A stretch of 64,000 bases of DNA, taken from Hyphomicrobiales bacterium (lineage in GTDB: Bacteria > Pseudomonadota > Alphaproteobacteria > Rhizobiales > Rhizobiaceae). Both the position numbers and the translations under genes were made by a program. The notes beneath the pieces were generated by a model. It searched no databases and was not told the origin of the DNA. It saw nothing but the letters and a program-made list of their open reading frames with translations. This document shows, piece by piece, positions 27,921 through 36,907 of this stretch. The DNA lies in NCBI GenBank assembly GCA_900465685.1, contig UEGR01000016.1:124001-188000 (forward strand), read 5' to 3'. Every line of letters starts with the position of its first letter. Position 1 is the stretch's first letter.

Positions 27921-28823
27921 ATGAAATTGAAACTGGATCATTTCGGCGCGCTACAGACATTCGTGCACGCTGCTGAGAAAAGAAGCTTTCGCGAAGCGGG
28001 CCAAATTGTTGGCCTTTCAGCGTCTGCTGTCGGCAAGTCAGTGCAGAAGCTTGAAGAGCAGCTCGACGTGCGCCTGTTTCATCGCTCGACGCGCTCGATC
28101 ACGCTGACGACCGAGGGCAAGCTGTTTCTCGAACGATGCCGTCGTATTCTGGGCGAACTGGAAGTGGCGCAGGCAGAGTTGTCGCAATCTTCCCAAGGCA
28201 CCCATGGGCGCCTGAAGGTTGGTTTGCCCATTTCATCCACGCTTCTGGTGGCAGCCGTCAGCGCTTTTATGAAGGCCTATCCCGAAGTCGATCTCGAACT
28301 GGATATCAGCGACCGCTTTGCCGATGTCATTGACGAAGGTTTCGACGTGGTAATCCGCACGGGGAAACCGAAGGACAGTCGCCTGCTCTATAAAAAGGTA
28401 GGAGAATTCTCGTGGTGTCTCGTCGCATCACCGGTCTATATCGCACGATGCGGCGCACCCCAATCCGTCGCCGATCTCCAAAATCATCGCTGTCTCCGGC
28501 ACCGCTATTCAGAAACCGGCAAGATTGCCCCATGGGAACTGGCCGGTCAGGAGGATGACACCTCCAGAGCGCCGGAAACTTTCACGGTAACGACTGTCGA
28601 TTCAATTATACAGCTGGCACTGGATGGCAATGGAATTGCGATGTTGCCGAGTTTTGCTGTTAAAGGAAAAATACTGGATGGTTCATTGATCGATGTCCTT
28701 CCGGGCGCGGCCAACAATACAGGGATATTCTATCTTCTTTGGCCCGCAAGTCGTTATCCGCTGTCGCGAGTACGCGCTTTTGTCGATTTCGTTTCGAAAT
28801 TTCTTACAGATGAACTCGCTTAG
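27921..28823 (+). CDS. LysR-family transcriptional regulator
   Basis: A 300-residue LysR protein. The N-terminal winged helix reads LQTFVHAAEKRSFREAGQ and VGKSVQKLEEQLDVRLFHRSTRS. The rest is the two-lobed effector domain (LKVGLPISSTLLV, FDVVIRTG, GIAMLPSFA). This is the AaeR/YhjC-type subgroup that often controls adjacent oxidoreductases. It is transcribed divergently from the Old Yellow Enzyme gene with 113 bases between the starts, so it probably regulates that gene. Confidence 0.9.
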   Translation: MKLKLDHFGALQTFVHAAEKRSFREAGQIVGLSASAVGKSVQKLEEQLDVRLFHRSTRSITLTTEGKLFLERCRRILGELEVAQAELSQSSQGTHGRLKVGLPISSTLLVAAVSAFMKAYPEVDLELDISDRFADVIDEGFDVVIRTGKPKDSRLLYKKVGEFSWCLVASPVYIARCGAPQSVADLQNHRCLRHRYSETGKIAPWELAGQEDDTSRAPETFTVTTVDSIIQLALDGNGIAMLPSFAVKGKILDGSLIDVLPGAANNTGIFYLLWPASRYPLSRVRAFVDFVSKFLTDELA

Positions 28824-28871
28824 ATAATAGCGTTTCTCACGACCTTAGGGCAACGGCTGATACACATGTCG

Positions 28872-29477
28872 TTATTTCGAAGAATGAGAACCGTGTTCAG
28901 CAGAACGATCAAACGCCTCCAATATCTCGGCAAGTCCGATCTGGAATGCGGAAAACATCGCTTCATCTAAAGGTTGACGCCCTGGGTCCTCGTCTTGGAT
29001 TGATGCGGCAAGCGCCGCACCGTGCGTATAGTCAACCAGAATATGTGTCCAAAGCGCCGTGCGTTGCGAAGAATAGCTGCGTTCACCCAACAGGTTCGTC
29101 AACTCAGCTGTGATCCTTCTGGCTTGATCCGGGAAAATCGCTGGCCGGGCAAAAATCGCCAAGGTCAGTGAAGGGTAGAGGACAACCTTGGCGTAATAGT
29201 CCCTCATGAGGCGACGGGCGCGTTCCATTGCATCACCATGCTCAGGCGCTACGACATCCGCATAGACAAGCTCTGCCAGTGCCCTGATCAACCCATCTCT
29301 ATCCTTGAAGTGATGATAGATCGTCATAGGATTGATGCCCGCACGTGCTGCCAGTGCGCGCATAGTCAAGCCGTTAAGGCCGTTTGCATCGAGCATTGAC
29401 AATGCCTCACGAAGAATGGCTTTCGGCGCGACGGTCATTCCGTCGGCTGGCGGCCGACCTCGTTTCCTCGCCGTCAT
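28872..29477 (-). CDS. TetR-family transcriptional repressor
   Basis: A 201-residue repressor. The helix-turn-helix is LTMRALAARAGINPMTIYHHF near residues 38-58, preceded by RKRGRPP, and the C-terminal part is the TetR_C ligand domain. Its ATG overlaps the stop of the RibD_C gene as ATGA, so it is translated from the same message. A 15-bp palindrome before that operon is a likely self-operator. Confidence 0.9.
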   Translation of the reverse strand: MTARKRGRPPADGMTVAPKAILREALSMLDANGLNGLTMRALAARAGINPMTIYHHFKDRDGLIRALAELVYADVVAPEHGDAMERARRLMRDYYAKVVLYPSLTLAIFARPAIFPDQARRITAELTNLLGERSYSSQRTALWTHILVDYTHGAALAASIQDEDPGRQPLDEAMFSAFQIGLAEILEAFDRSAEHGSHSSK

Positions 29478-30010
29478 TGGACAACCTTGTAATGTGACTG
29501 GACCAATCCAGAAGGAAAGGACCTCGTGCACTCGTGCTTCAGCGATACATCGCGTTGATCACCACCAAAAAGTGGACGACCGGTTCCGAGTAAAACTGGC
29601 ACCTTCGTGATCACCATGTCGCTGATCAGATCGCGAGAGAGAAATGATTGAATAATGCGGCCGCCATCCACATAAACCTGTTTTGCACCCTCCGATTGAA
29701 GCATCGCCATCGCATTTTCCGGTGATTTGTCCGAGAAGCGAACCCGTCCGATCAGGTCAGAGGGAACCGCTTGCTTTGCAAGCAGCGCTGACAAGACCAG
29801 TACCGGACGGGTATAAAACCAATTGCCCATGCTTGTAACCGACTCGTAAGTCCCCCGACCCATCACGATAACGTCGATGTCGCTTATAAAGTCATTGTAG
29901 CCATGATCCTCACCAGCATTGTCGCGCTCGAGCAGCCAATCAATGGCCCCATTTTCGCGGGCGATAAAGCCATCCAGGCTGGTAGCGATGAATACATGTC
30001 CAGTGACCAT
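29474..30010 (-). CDS. dihydrofolate-reductase-like RibD_C domain protein
   Basis: A 178-residue stand-alone RibD_C/DHFR-fold reductase (YwjB/YyaP-like). Visible blocks are VFIATSLDGFIA, VIVMGRGTYESV, KQVYVDGGRIIQSFL and PVLLGTGRPLF, which form the NADPH-binding reductase fold. The physiological substrate of these proteins is generally unknown. ATG 30010 has AAGGAG seven bases upstream. It is the first gene of a two-gene operon with the TetR repressor. Confidence 0.88.
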   Translation of the reverse strand: MVTGHVFIATSLDGFIARENGAIDWLLERDNAGEDHGYNDFISDIDVIVMGRGTYESVTSMGNWFYTRPVLVLSALLAKQAVPSDLIGRVRFSDKSPENAMAMLQSEGAKQVYVDGGRIIQSFLSRDLISDMVITKVPVLLGTGRPLFGGDQRDVSLKHECTRSFPSGLVQSHYKVVQ

Positions 30011-30024
30011 TTTCGACTCCTTAT

Positions 30025-30039
30025 TTATACGTCGTATAA
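30025..30039 (-). promoter_or_regulatory. palindromic operator before RibD_C-TetR operon
   Basis: TTATACGTCGTATAA is a 15-bp perfect inverted repeat with a single central base. It sits 15 bases before the first start codon and overlaps TATA-like sequence suited to a -10 box on the minus strand. This is the expected position and size for TetR autoregulation. Confidence 0.65.
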
Positions 30040-30398
30040 TTAAGGAGTTTTTGGCCTCTGTCAAAATCGCCCTATCAGTCGGGTCCATAGATCGTCGTGA
30101 AAATTGACGATCCGCTCGATTCAACTGACGTTCGCAGTATGGTGGGAGAACGCCTCGTCGGGAAATTGCTTAGTCAAGAATCCTCGTTCCACGGTTCGCT
30201 TACTGATATAGAACCAGAAACGTTTGAAACCGTCTTGGCGAGAGCTTCTTGTTCGTCAGCACTGAGCGTCCCGCCGGGCCAAACGAGATTGATGACATTG
30301 CCTACGCAAGCGCGGTGGCGGGCGGGGTTACAAGTTCCCTGGTCGTTCAGCGGCGTCAATAGTGCAAAATACACCATACCACCAAATAACCTGAATAC
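30040..30398. other. intergenic region with an unrecognised small minus-strand frame
   Basis: The only notable frame is 30174-30377 on the minus strand: 67 residues beginning MVYFALL and containing LVWPGGTLSADEQEALAK. I recognise no family and see no good ribosome site. It may be the remnant of a larger gene or noise. Confidence 0.25.
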
Positions 30399-31538
30399 TC
30401 ACGCCGCCTTATCTCCCACCAGACGATCCCTTCCCTCTAGCTTGGCCTGATAGAGGTAAGTGTCAGCGCGTGTGATTGCCGATTTGAATGACTCGCCATC
30501 TTCGAGGACCGTGACGCCGAAACTTGCGGTGAGACGAAGGTTCGCAGATATATGATACCATCTCCGCGCCGCAAATGAGCAACGCAAGTCTTCGACTATG
30601 GTGATCGCGGCTTTCATGGGAGTACGGGGCAGAAGAACCACAAACTCCTCTCCTCCCAGTCGCGCCACACAGCTTCCATGGCCAGCCTGTTCTTGCAGCA
30701 GCTGAGCGAAATCGGCCAAAACCATATCACCGGCATGATGCCCATATTGATCATTCACCGTTTTGAAATGATCAATATCAGCCAAGACAATTGCTGCCTG
30801 TTCTCCTGACACGTTGTCTAGCTGAAACGAGCGTATAAATGCCTGCATGCCTCTACGGTTGCAGACTCGCGTGAGTGAATCCGTATTCGCCAGATCGCGG
30901 TAACGATCAATCACGTCCATGCTCACAGCAAGCACAATCGCAAACGTCAAGATAACCACACCAAAAAGCCCGGTATACTGAAGCACCACACCCCAGAATG
31001 AGCCGCTCCAAGAACCCACCTCCGGTGCAAGATCGTTCAAGAAAAGATAGACGCCACACTGAAATAAAAGAAATAGAAATATCGCACCAAATGTTGCGAA
31101 GAGTATAATGTCTGAGGAGGATTTCACTTTCGATTTCACGCGCCACAGAGAAGTCAAGATCAACGACGCACTACCGGTGAGGATTGATAGTGTTTCAAGC
31201 CTTACGCTTTGGAAGACCATCAGTGATAGAGCGGTCATGCCTAAGAAAAGAACCACGATAGTTGCGTCTAGAACCGGCTTCTTTCGGATTTTGAAACGCT
31301 CTGCGAGAGCACGACAACAAATGGCCACACCCGCCATTATAAGCGAGTCTTCTCCTAAAGGTTTGACTGCCGAGAATGTAACGGTTCGAAAAAGCATGAG
31401 GCCGTAACCGGCTCCAAGAAGACACAACCCACTGCCCCATGAAACAGTCGGAAAGCCAAACCGGGCAACACCAATCAGACCAAAGCCACAAACGAGGATC
31501 AACAATGGAACGGACCATTCCAGAGCGGAATTGATCAT
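30399..31538 (-). CDS. membrane-bound diguanylate cyclase (GGDEF)
   Basis: Makes cyclic di-GMP. The first 220 or so residues form six or seven membrane segments (MINSALEWSVPLLILVCGF, FRTVTFSAVKPLGED, FWGVVLQYTGL). The GGDEF domain follows, with LANTDSLTRVCNRRG, ADIDHFKTVNDQYGHHAGD and the intact active site RLGGEEF near residue 295. The product-inhibition RxxD site is replaced by HGSC. The membrane part is a close paralogue of that in the gene at 35437. ATG 31538 has GAAGGCC upstream. Confidence 0.9.
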   Translation of the reverse strand: MINSALEWSVPLLILVCGFGLIGVARFGFPTVSWGSGLCLLGAGYGLMLFRTVTFSAVKPLGEDSLIMAGVAICCRALAERFKIRKKPVLDATIVVLFLGMTALSLMVFQSVRLETLSILTGSASLILTSLWRVKSKVKSSSDIILFATFGAIFLFLLFQCGVYLFLNDLAPEVGSWSGSFWGVVLQYTGLFGVVILTFAIVLAVSMDVIDRYRDLANTDSLTRVCNRRGMQAFIRSFQLDNVSGEQAAIVLADIDHFKTVNDQYGHHAGDMVLADFAQLLQEQAGHGSCVARLGGEEFVVLLPRTPMKAAITIVEDLRCSFAARRWYHISANLRLTASFGVTVLEDGESFKSAITRADTYLYQAKLEGRDRLVGDKAA

Positions 31539-32055
31539 GAGACGGCCTTCACGATTTTTCAGTTGAACTAAGACGCAATTAACGTCGGAAGAACGAATGA
31601 GCTGCACGATAGATCAACGATTGCTTGCTCACATTATCGTTGCTCGACTAACATCTGATCGTTAGATCGACAAGCCAGTATTTAATTAATTTCATCAAAA
31701 TAATGTGTTCTTCATAAATTTCCCTTGAAATATTAATACGTTTTTTATTCAAAATTCATCTTACGATTGATACTTTTATATTTACGGACCAACCGCATTG
31801 CGATGCGAGAGGACTCCATCAATGTTGATCATAAATATTACTATCCAGATCGCTGTATCATACGAGAAAGGGCGGCATTCAATATTAAATGCCGCCTCTT
31901 AAATCATCTGGACACCAATGATCCTTGATCAGCCCAATGATACTCGCTTGTTCTGATCAAATATATCTGGGCCGGCCCGTACTTCCTTTAAAAAAATACA
32001 AGTTTAAAACCCACCACTTTTCCACGTGCAGACAAACACGCTTAAAAACCTAGGG
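31539..32055. other. AT-rich intergenic region with a hairpin
   Basis: No gene is seen. GGCGGCATT pairs exactly with AATGCCGCC at 31871-31896 around an 8-base loop. It is a plausible terminator for the LprI-like gene on the minus strand, though the T-run is weak. The part near 31600-31800 probably contains the promoter of the cyclase gene. Confidence 0.45.
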
Positions 32056-32571
32056 TTATTGGCAGTATGCTGGCTTTTTGTCACCAGCCATGCTGCAACC
32101 CCGCTTGATTTCATCTCTGATCAGATCGCACGAATTAGCGGCATTGCATGGCGGGTTCGTAGCGGGTGAAATCTCCTTACATTGATTGACGAGCACGTTC
32201 GCTGCTTTGGCACCAATCTCCTGCTTGCAGTCAGCCGCCGCATCCGCCTCGTCCTTGTCACCAAGCTTTTTCAACCAACCCAACTGTTGGCTCAAAAGGC
32301 CGATCCTTTGGCGGGTCAACACTTCCTTGCAATCGGCTTCTGAAACCATAATCGCGTAGTTCACCTGCTGATAACGACACTCACTATCGCGATACTTGAT
32401 CCAGTTGCGCTGACTTTCCTTGAGTTGCCCCTGATTTGAGGCTGGCAACGAGTTGATGACCTGACCATAAAGATCATTCAGTCTTCGATCCGCCGCCTTT
32501 AGATCAGCATAGGCCACCGAAGACTGGAGTACAGCAAACGTAACCAACACAACTGTTAATAATCGTTTCAT
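32056..32571 (-). CDS. exported LprI/DUF1311-like protein
   Basis: A 171-residue exported protein with a signal peptide (MKRLLTVVLVTFAVLQSSVAYAD). The mature part has the LprI-type pattern: DLKAADRRLNDLYGQVI, then QRNWIKYRDSEC and CKEVLTRQRIGLL. The family includes lysozyme-inhibitor-like proteins. The C-terminal third is cysteine-rich (CKQEIGAK, CNAANSCDLIRDEI) and probably disulfide-bonded. ATG 32571 has GAGGGGA upstream. Function in this organism is unknown. Confidence 0.75.
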   Translation of the reverse strand: MKRLLTVVLVTFAVLQSSVAYADLKAADRRLNDLYGQVINSLPASNQGQLKESQRNWIKYRDSECRYQQVNYAIMVSEADCKEVLTRQRIGLLSQQLGWLKKLGDKDEADAAADCKQEIGAKAANVLVNQCKEISPATNPPCNAANSCDLIRDEIKRGCSMAGDKKPAYCQ

Positions 32572-32645
32572 CGTCACATCCCCTCGTTTACGATCAAACA
32601 TCGACAGCCGCACCTCAACCAAAGGCACTCTGCGCCATCATCCTA

Positions 32646-33419
32646 TTACTTGGTGGTGTATCCTCCATTAACGAGGATGGTCTGGCCAGTCATCCACCAG
32701 CCTTCCGAGACCAGAAGACGAATCCAGGGAACGATGTCGCCAATATCCGTGAGACCGGTCTTCGAGAAACTAGAAAGGGCTGCTGCGGTCTTATGATAGG
32801 CCACGGCATCTACGCCTTCGGCAGGATAGAAGAAAGGCGTATCCATAGGACCTGGTCCGATAGCCGTTACAGAAATCCCACGTTCGCCGAACTCCTTTGA
32901 AGCCGCGCGCGTGAAATGTTCAACAGGAGCCTTGGTGCCGGCATAGCTCGAATAAAACGGCGTATAAGCGCCGAGCAGGGAAGTCACCAATGTACAAATT
33001 TTGCCGTTATCGTTCAGTTGTTTACCCGCTTCCTTGATGAAGAAGAAAGCGGCCTTCGCGTTGACTGCGGACATTTCGTCATACTCGGCTTCCGAAATTT
33101 CCGTCATCGGCTTCTTCAATACCTTGCCGACGGTATTGATCGCGATATCCGGCTTGCCAATCGCTGCAATGGCGTCAGCGAACAGTTTCTCCGTTGCACC
33201 GGCAGTGATCAAGTTGGCCTGAAAAGCAACAGCTTCAGCGCCTGCTGCCTTCACAGCAGCAACGGTTGCGTCAGCGTCGGCCTTGCTCGCCGCGCTGTTG
33301 TAATGGATCGCAATTGCCTTGGCCCCATGAGCGGCAAGATCACGGGCGATGAGCCCACCTAAATTCTTTGCGCCACCAGCGATAATGACGGTTTTGCCTT
33401 TGATGGAATGATCAGTTAT
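32646..33419 (-). CDS. short-chain dehydrogenase with apparent start-codon loss
   Basis: The complete SDR reading frame spans about 257 codons: KGKTVIIAGGAKNLGG (cofactor loop), INTVGK in place of NNAG, SSYAGTKAPVEH (catalytic Tyr and Lys) and ILVNGGYTTK at the end. No ATG, GTG or TTG exists before GTG 33254, which would remove the whole cofactor-binding strand. The expected start position reads ATA ACT GAT CAT at 33419, nine bases after a good AGGAG. I read this as ATG mutated to ATA. The gene may be silent or weakly translated. Confidence 0.7.
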   Translation of the reverse strand: MTDHSIKGKTVIIAGGAKNLGGLIARDLAAHGAKAIAIHYNSAASKADADATVAAVKAAGAEAVAFQANLITAGATEKLFADAIAAIGKPDIAINTVGKVLKKPMTEISEAEYDEMSAVNAKAAFFFIKEAGKQLNDNGKICTLVTSLLGAYTPFYSSYAGTKAPVEHFTRAASKEFGERGISVTAIGPGPMDTPFFYPAEGVDAVAYHKTAAALSSFSKTGLTDIGDIVPWIRLLVSEGWWMTGQTILVNGGYTTK

Positions 33420-33492
33420 GGAATTAGGCTCCTATAGTTTATAACGAAATACCCCGGATATTGGAGGCATAGCGGTCTCTCATAACCCGGGC

Positions 33493-33531
33493 GACCGCTG
33501 TCAGTTATAAGGGGGCGGACTGACAGCGGTC
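33493..33531. repeat. 13-bp perfect inverted repeat
   Basis: GACCGCTGTCAGT and its exact complement are separated by 13 bases. A related AGCGGTCT also occurs just to the left, near 33471. It lies upstream of the start-less SDR gene on the minus strand, so it is a candidate operator of that gene. Confidence 0.5.
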
Positions 33532-33990
33532 TGTCACCGTGGCCAACATTGACCAGTATGGAAAGTCCTCGCCAGCCTCCGGTGATTGGTAGATAGCATC
33601 AAGCACGCAGCTGGCTGTCCCTCGACATCATAACTGTGACCCCGACTGGTCGTGCCGGCGTTGAAAGGATGTCGTCATAGTTCGAATATCTGTCATCGCC
33701 CAAGCTCGCACTTAAACCGCCGACCACATATTCGATAGGACGCTAGTCAAGGGCGCTTGGTTGCTATGAGGCGTGTACGAAATGAAACTCGAAGTCGTTG
33801 ATAAACTCCTATGTGAGACGTTGTGCAACTCAGGATATACCAGAGTTCCTATTTTGATCGCTGCTACAAAGTAACGGCCGACCATCAGATTCCAGTCCTA
33901 TTCAGATAGAAGAGTTGTTTCAGAATACGCTGATATTCGCAGATGCAACCAAGCCCACTGGAGGACAGGTGCATTGAGCCTCAATGGCGC
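33532..33990. other. intergenic region, nothing recognised
   Basis: About 460 bases between the SDR upstream region and the end of the AraC-family gene. No coding frame, repeat or terminator stood out. Base composition is moderate and not obviously that of a gene remnant. Confidence 0.3.
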
Positions 33991-34848
33991 CTATATTCCA
34001 CCGCGTCGGATTCTCGTTGGTGTCGTTCTTCTGCGCTCCCTCATAAGTGAGGTCATATGGCTTTGACTTCCGAACCCACAGGTTCTCCATATCTCAGCTA
34101 AGGGGAGGTCATCAGCCCGGATCAACATCTCGGCATACTCCAATCGCAAATCTATTAGATATTGATGTGGGCTCTTTCCGGTGGTTTGACGAAATCCGCG
34201 CGCGAAATGACTGACCGAAATGCGAGCCAAACTTGCCAGTTTCTCAATCGGAATATTTTCCGATAGATGAGATCGCATGTAATCATCAACGGTACGCCAG
34301 GTTTTAGCTGAAAGCCCACCGAAGGCCGGACTGTGATTCACCTTTTTGATTGAAGAATGGTTCCGCAGTACATTCAACCAGAATGCAACATTGAGAGAAT
34401 CCAGGTACAATAAATTTGGCTTGTCACACTCACGCAAAATCTCTTCGCGCATGAGGTTCGCCAACGCCAATGCGGTCTTATCAACACTCCCAGCCCTGAG
34501 TGGCCTTAACTCGTACACATCATTGTCGAACTCTGCCGCAGCAAGGTTGCGCAAACGCTCCGCTCCGAAAGACGTCAGAATATTCTCTTTTGGTGTGTGC
34601 CATCGTGCAAAAAGATCCGCCTTATCCGGAATTAACTCCAAAGATCCAACCGGGACATTTGCAGATGTACGCCTGTCAGACCCCAGCCTCGCTTCCCGTT
34701 CCATCTGCGGAGTTAGAAGAATAAGAGCAAACGGCTCCGGTGCCACCAGTTGGATCTCATTTGGTCCTGTTCTGGTGAGCGTAATCGCACTTTTCTCAGA
34801 ACTGTAAACCTTGCCCCATTCTTCAGGGATGCTCTCGAGCCACTTCAT
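33991..34848 (-). CDS. AraC-family transcriptional regulator
   Basis: A 285-residue regulator. The C-terminal 100 residues hold two helix-turn-helix motifs: IPIEKLASLARISVSHFARGF and LPLAEIWRTCGFGSQSHM, with the usual spacing and PHQYLIDLRLEYAE between them. The N-terminal part is not a recognisable cupin and resembles the AraC group with unknown sensors. Its ATG overlaps the stop of a small upstream gene as ATGA. No obvious target gene is adjacent. Confidence 0.85.
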   Translation of the reverse strand: MKWLESIPEEWGKVYSSEKSAITLTRTGPNEIQLVAPEPFALILLTPQMEREARLGSDRRTSANVPVGSLELIPDKADLFARWHTPKENILTSFGAERLRNLAAAEFDNDVYELRPLRAGSVDKTALALANLMREEILRECDKPNLLYLDSLNVAFWLNVLRNHSSIKKVNHSPAFGGLSAKTWRTVDDYMRSHLSENIPIEKLASLARISVSHFARGFRQTTGKSPHQYLIDLRLEYAEMLIRADDLPLAEIWRTCGFGSQSHMTSLMRERRRTTPTRIRRGGI

Positions 34849-35195
34849 TTTTGAGCGAGACCCGGAACGACGTGCTGCAATTTAGCGAGTTTATTCCCAA
34901 CACGACTGCAGTCAGTTAAGCCAGCGAGTACCGACGACGATCCGCTGTGGCTTTCCGATTGAGGAGTGCAGGCAAGCAACACGTATCGGCAGACTTCGGT
35001 AATAAATTGCTGCAAGCGCGAAACGGACTTTTGATATTGCTTATTCCGGAGAGGCCGCATCCTATCAAAGAGATCAATGTAATGGAAAAAGCCACGTTGT
35101 GATTTCAGTCGGATGTGTGCAGGATTACGCTTCACACCCTCCACTGTAACGATCATCGCACTCGCCACTAATGGCCAGTATGTTCGGTCACTCAT
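34845..35195 (-). CDS. hypothetical protein coupled to the AraC regulator
   Basis: A 116-residue frame from ATG 35195, which has GGAG five bases upstream, ending in an ATGA overlap with the AraC gene. No family is recognised. It contains VEGVKRNPAHIRLKSQRGFF and several Cys residues. The ribosome site and overlap are the only arguments for it being real; the frame also opens earlier, to 35228. Confidence 0.35.
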   Translation of the reverse strand: MSDRTYWPLVASAMIVTVEGVKRNPAHIRLKSQRGFFHYIDLFDRMRPLRNKQYQKSVSRLQQFITEVCRYVLLACTPQSESHSGSSSVLAGLTDCSRVGNKLAKLQHVVPGLAQK

Positions 35196-35436
35196 CCACG
35201 CTCCACAATCGCAGTATACAACGTCCATCGATTTGGCATTGCTTAATAGGAAACTACGGCTTGGATCATTATATAAGTGAGTAAAATTGAATTTAGAACG
35301 TTACGTAACCGTCACATCAAAGACGAAACCTCTTTGCTTTCTCCGCAGAAAACGGGATTTCCAAGCGGTTTTATTCGGTTTCTTCCGGGAAGAAGACATC
35401 ACGGCTCCCGGCAAAGCCCGATAGCTGCGTTCCATA

Positions 35437-36624
35437 TCAACCCATCGAAACGTTGCGCGTGAACCTGGGTATATAACTCCCCTTGGGAATCGTAATATGT
35501 ATAGGCTCGGATTTACCTATTCCATTATTATAAGCATCGAGTGTGTCGCGAAGCCGCTTCGCACTGGTTCTAACCAGTGAATCGCCGACGAAATCATCCC
35601 CGATTTTCCGATCAAAGACGTCAAGTGCGATTGCGCATTCCTTAATTCTCTCCGCCCTCCCGGAAAGCGTTTCTTCCACAATATATATAATGAACTTACG
35701 CGCCCGCGGCGAGCGAGCAAAACCAATTGAATTCGTCATCCTGAAAAGGCAACCACGTATAACGTCTTCAAACCCTGTGATATCGCTTAATACGGCTTCC
35801 TCATCAGATGCTTTATGCGAGATCTTGGCTGAATCTGGCGTTAAATACTCAGCGCTAATTGACTTCTGCACATTGCTTGATGTGTAAGGCAATGTCTGTA
35901 CGTCATTGGACGTCGTACTTATACTTGCAAGTTCAGGTGATCTCACTGATGTGTAGGATGTAGAAAATGCTGTCGTTCTCTGTCGATAGGCAGCAAGTAC
36001 ATCCAGATTTATCGCCAGGAGGACGGAGAATGCGAGTACAACACCACCGATAAGCCCAGTATATTGGATTAATATCCCCCAAATAGAAGTGCTCCATAGA
36101 CCAACTGTAGGATCCCCATCGTCAAGAAATATGTAAATAATGGCTTGAAGCAGCAAACACGCGAAAACAAAAGTAAAAGAAAATAAAATTATCAAATCGG
36201 GTGTTGTTCTGTTTCTAAATTCGACCTTCCATACGTATGAAAACACGGCGGCTGCACAACCAATAATTACCGATAGACTTTCCAGCCTGACGCTGTGGAA
36301 AAACAACAGAGAAAAGGCCGCAGCCGACAGCGCGAGAAGAATGATCATCCCATCGAAGAACAGGGACACCCTCAGCTTAAACCTGTCAGCAAATGCCTCA
36401 CAGCAGATCACCACGCCTGTCAGCAACAGGAGATCTTCACCGAGGGGTTTAACTGCAGAAAAGCTCTTGGTACGAAAAAGCATCAAGCCATAGCCGCCCC
36501 CTAAAAAGCACAATCCGACTCCCCATTTCATGGTCATCGCGTTCAATTTCGCCGCAAGTATAAGCGCGAGCCCACAAAGGAAAAGTAATATCGGAACGGA
36601 CCATTCCAAGGCGACATTGATCAT
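35437..36624 (-). CDS. membrane sensor fused to a TPR/cyclase-associated N-terminal-like domain
   Basis: The first 220 residues form a multi-helix membrane domain paralogous to the cyclase at 30399: both have INxALEWSVP, GLCxLGxGYGLMLFRT, FSAVKPLGED and LIQYTGL or LQYTGL. A variable Ser/Thr-rich linker follows. The C-terminus is not GGDEF. It reads SPRARKFIIYIVEETLSGRAERIKE, FDRKIGDDFVGDSLVRTSAKRLR and IPKGSYIPRF. That pattern is familiar from the N-termini of rhizobial TPR or adenylate-cyclase-like proteins, and may be a winged-helix DNA-binding fold. It is likely a membrane-bound regulator. Confidence 0.75.
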   Translation of the reverse strand: MINVALEWSVPILLFLCGLALILAAKLNAMTMKWGVGLCFLGGGYGLMLFRTKSFSAVKPLGEDLLLLTGVVICCEAFADRFKLRVSLFFDGMIILLALSAAAFSLLFFHSVRLESLSVIIGCAAAVFSYVWKVEFRNRTTPDLIILFSFTFVFACLLLQAIIYIFLDDGDPTVGLWSTSIWGILIQYTGLIGGVVLAFSVLLAINLDVLAAYRQRTTAFSTSYTSVRSPELASISTTSNDVQTLPYTSSNVQKSISAEYLTPDSAKISHKASDEEAVLSDITGFEDVIRGCLFRMTNSIGFARSPRARKFIIYIVEETLSGRAERIKECAIALDVFDRKIGDDFVGDSLVRTSAKRLRDTLDAYNNGIGKSEPIHITIPKGSYIPRFTRNVSMG

Positions 36625-36907
36625 AGTTGGGCCTTTTCTTTAAACCGTAAACGCGAGGGAACTGGGGGATTCTCGCATCACAATTCGGAGGGGATGAAAG
36701 CCGCTCCATTATGGATGTCGACTAACATCACCTCGTAAATGCCACAACTATTTTAAACACTTATATATTACAAATAAGTATTTGCTCTATACATTTTTGG
36801 TGAACACCTATTTGCACAGAGCTGCCGTCACGATACTTGATGCTTTTGGTCCATTATACGATGAGCATCCCATATTGCCATTTTGTGAATGGCGCCCTTG
36901 ACTTTAG

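Noticed and set aside
30097-30450. A 117-codon plus-strand frame before the cyclase gene end
   Set aside because: It overlaps the 3' end of the cyclase antisense and has no motif or ribosome site.
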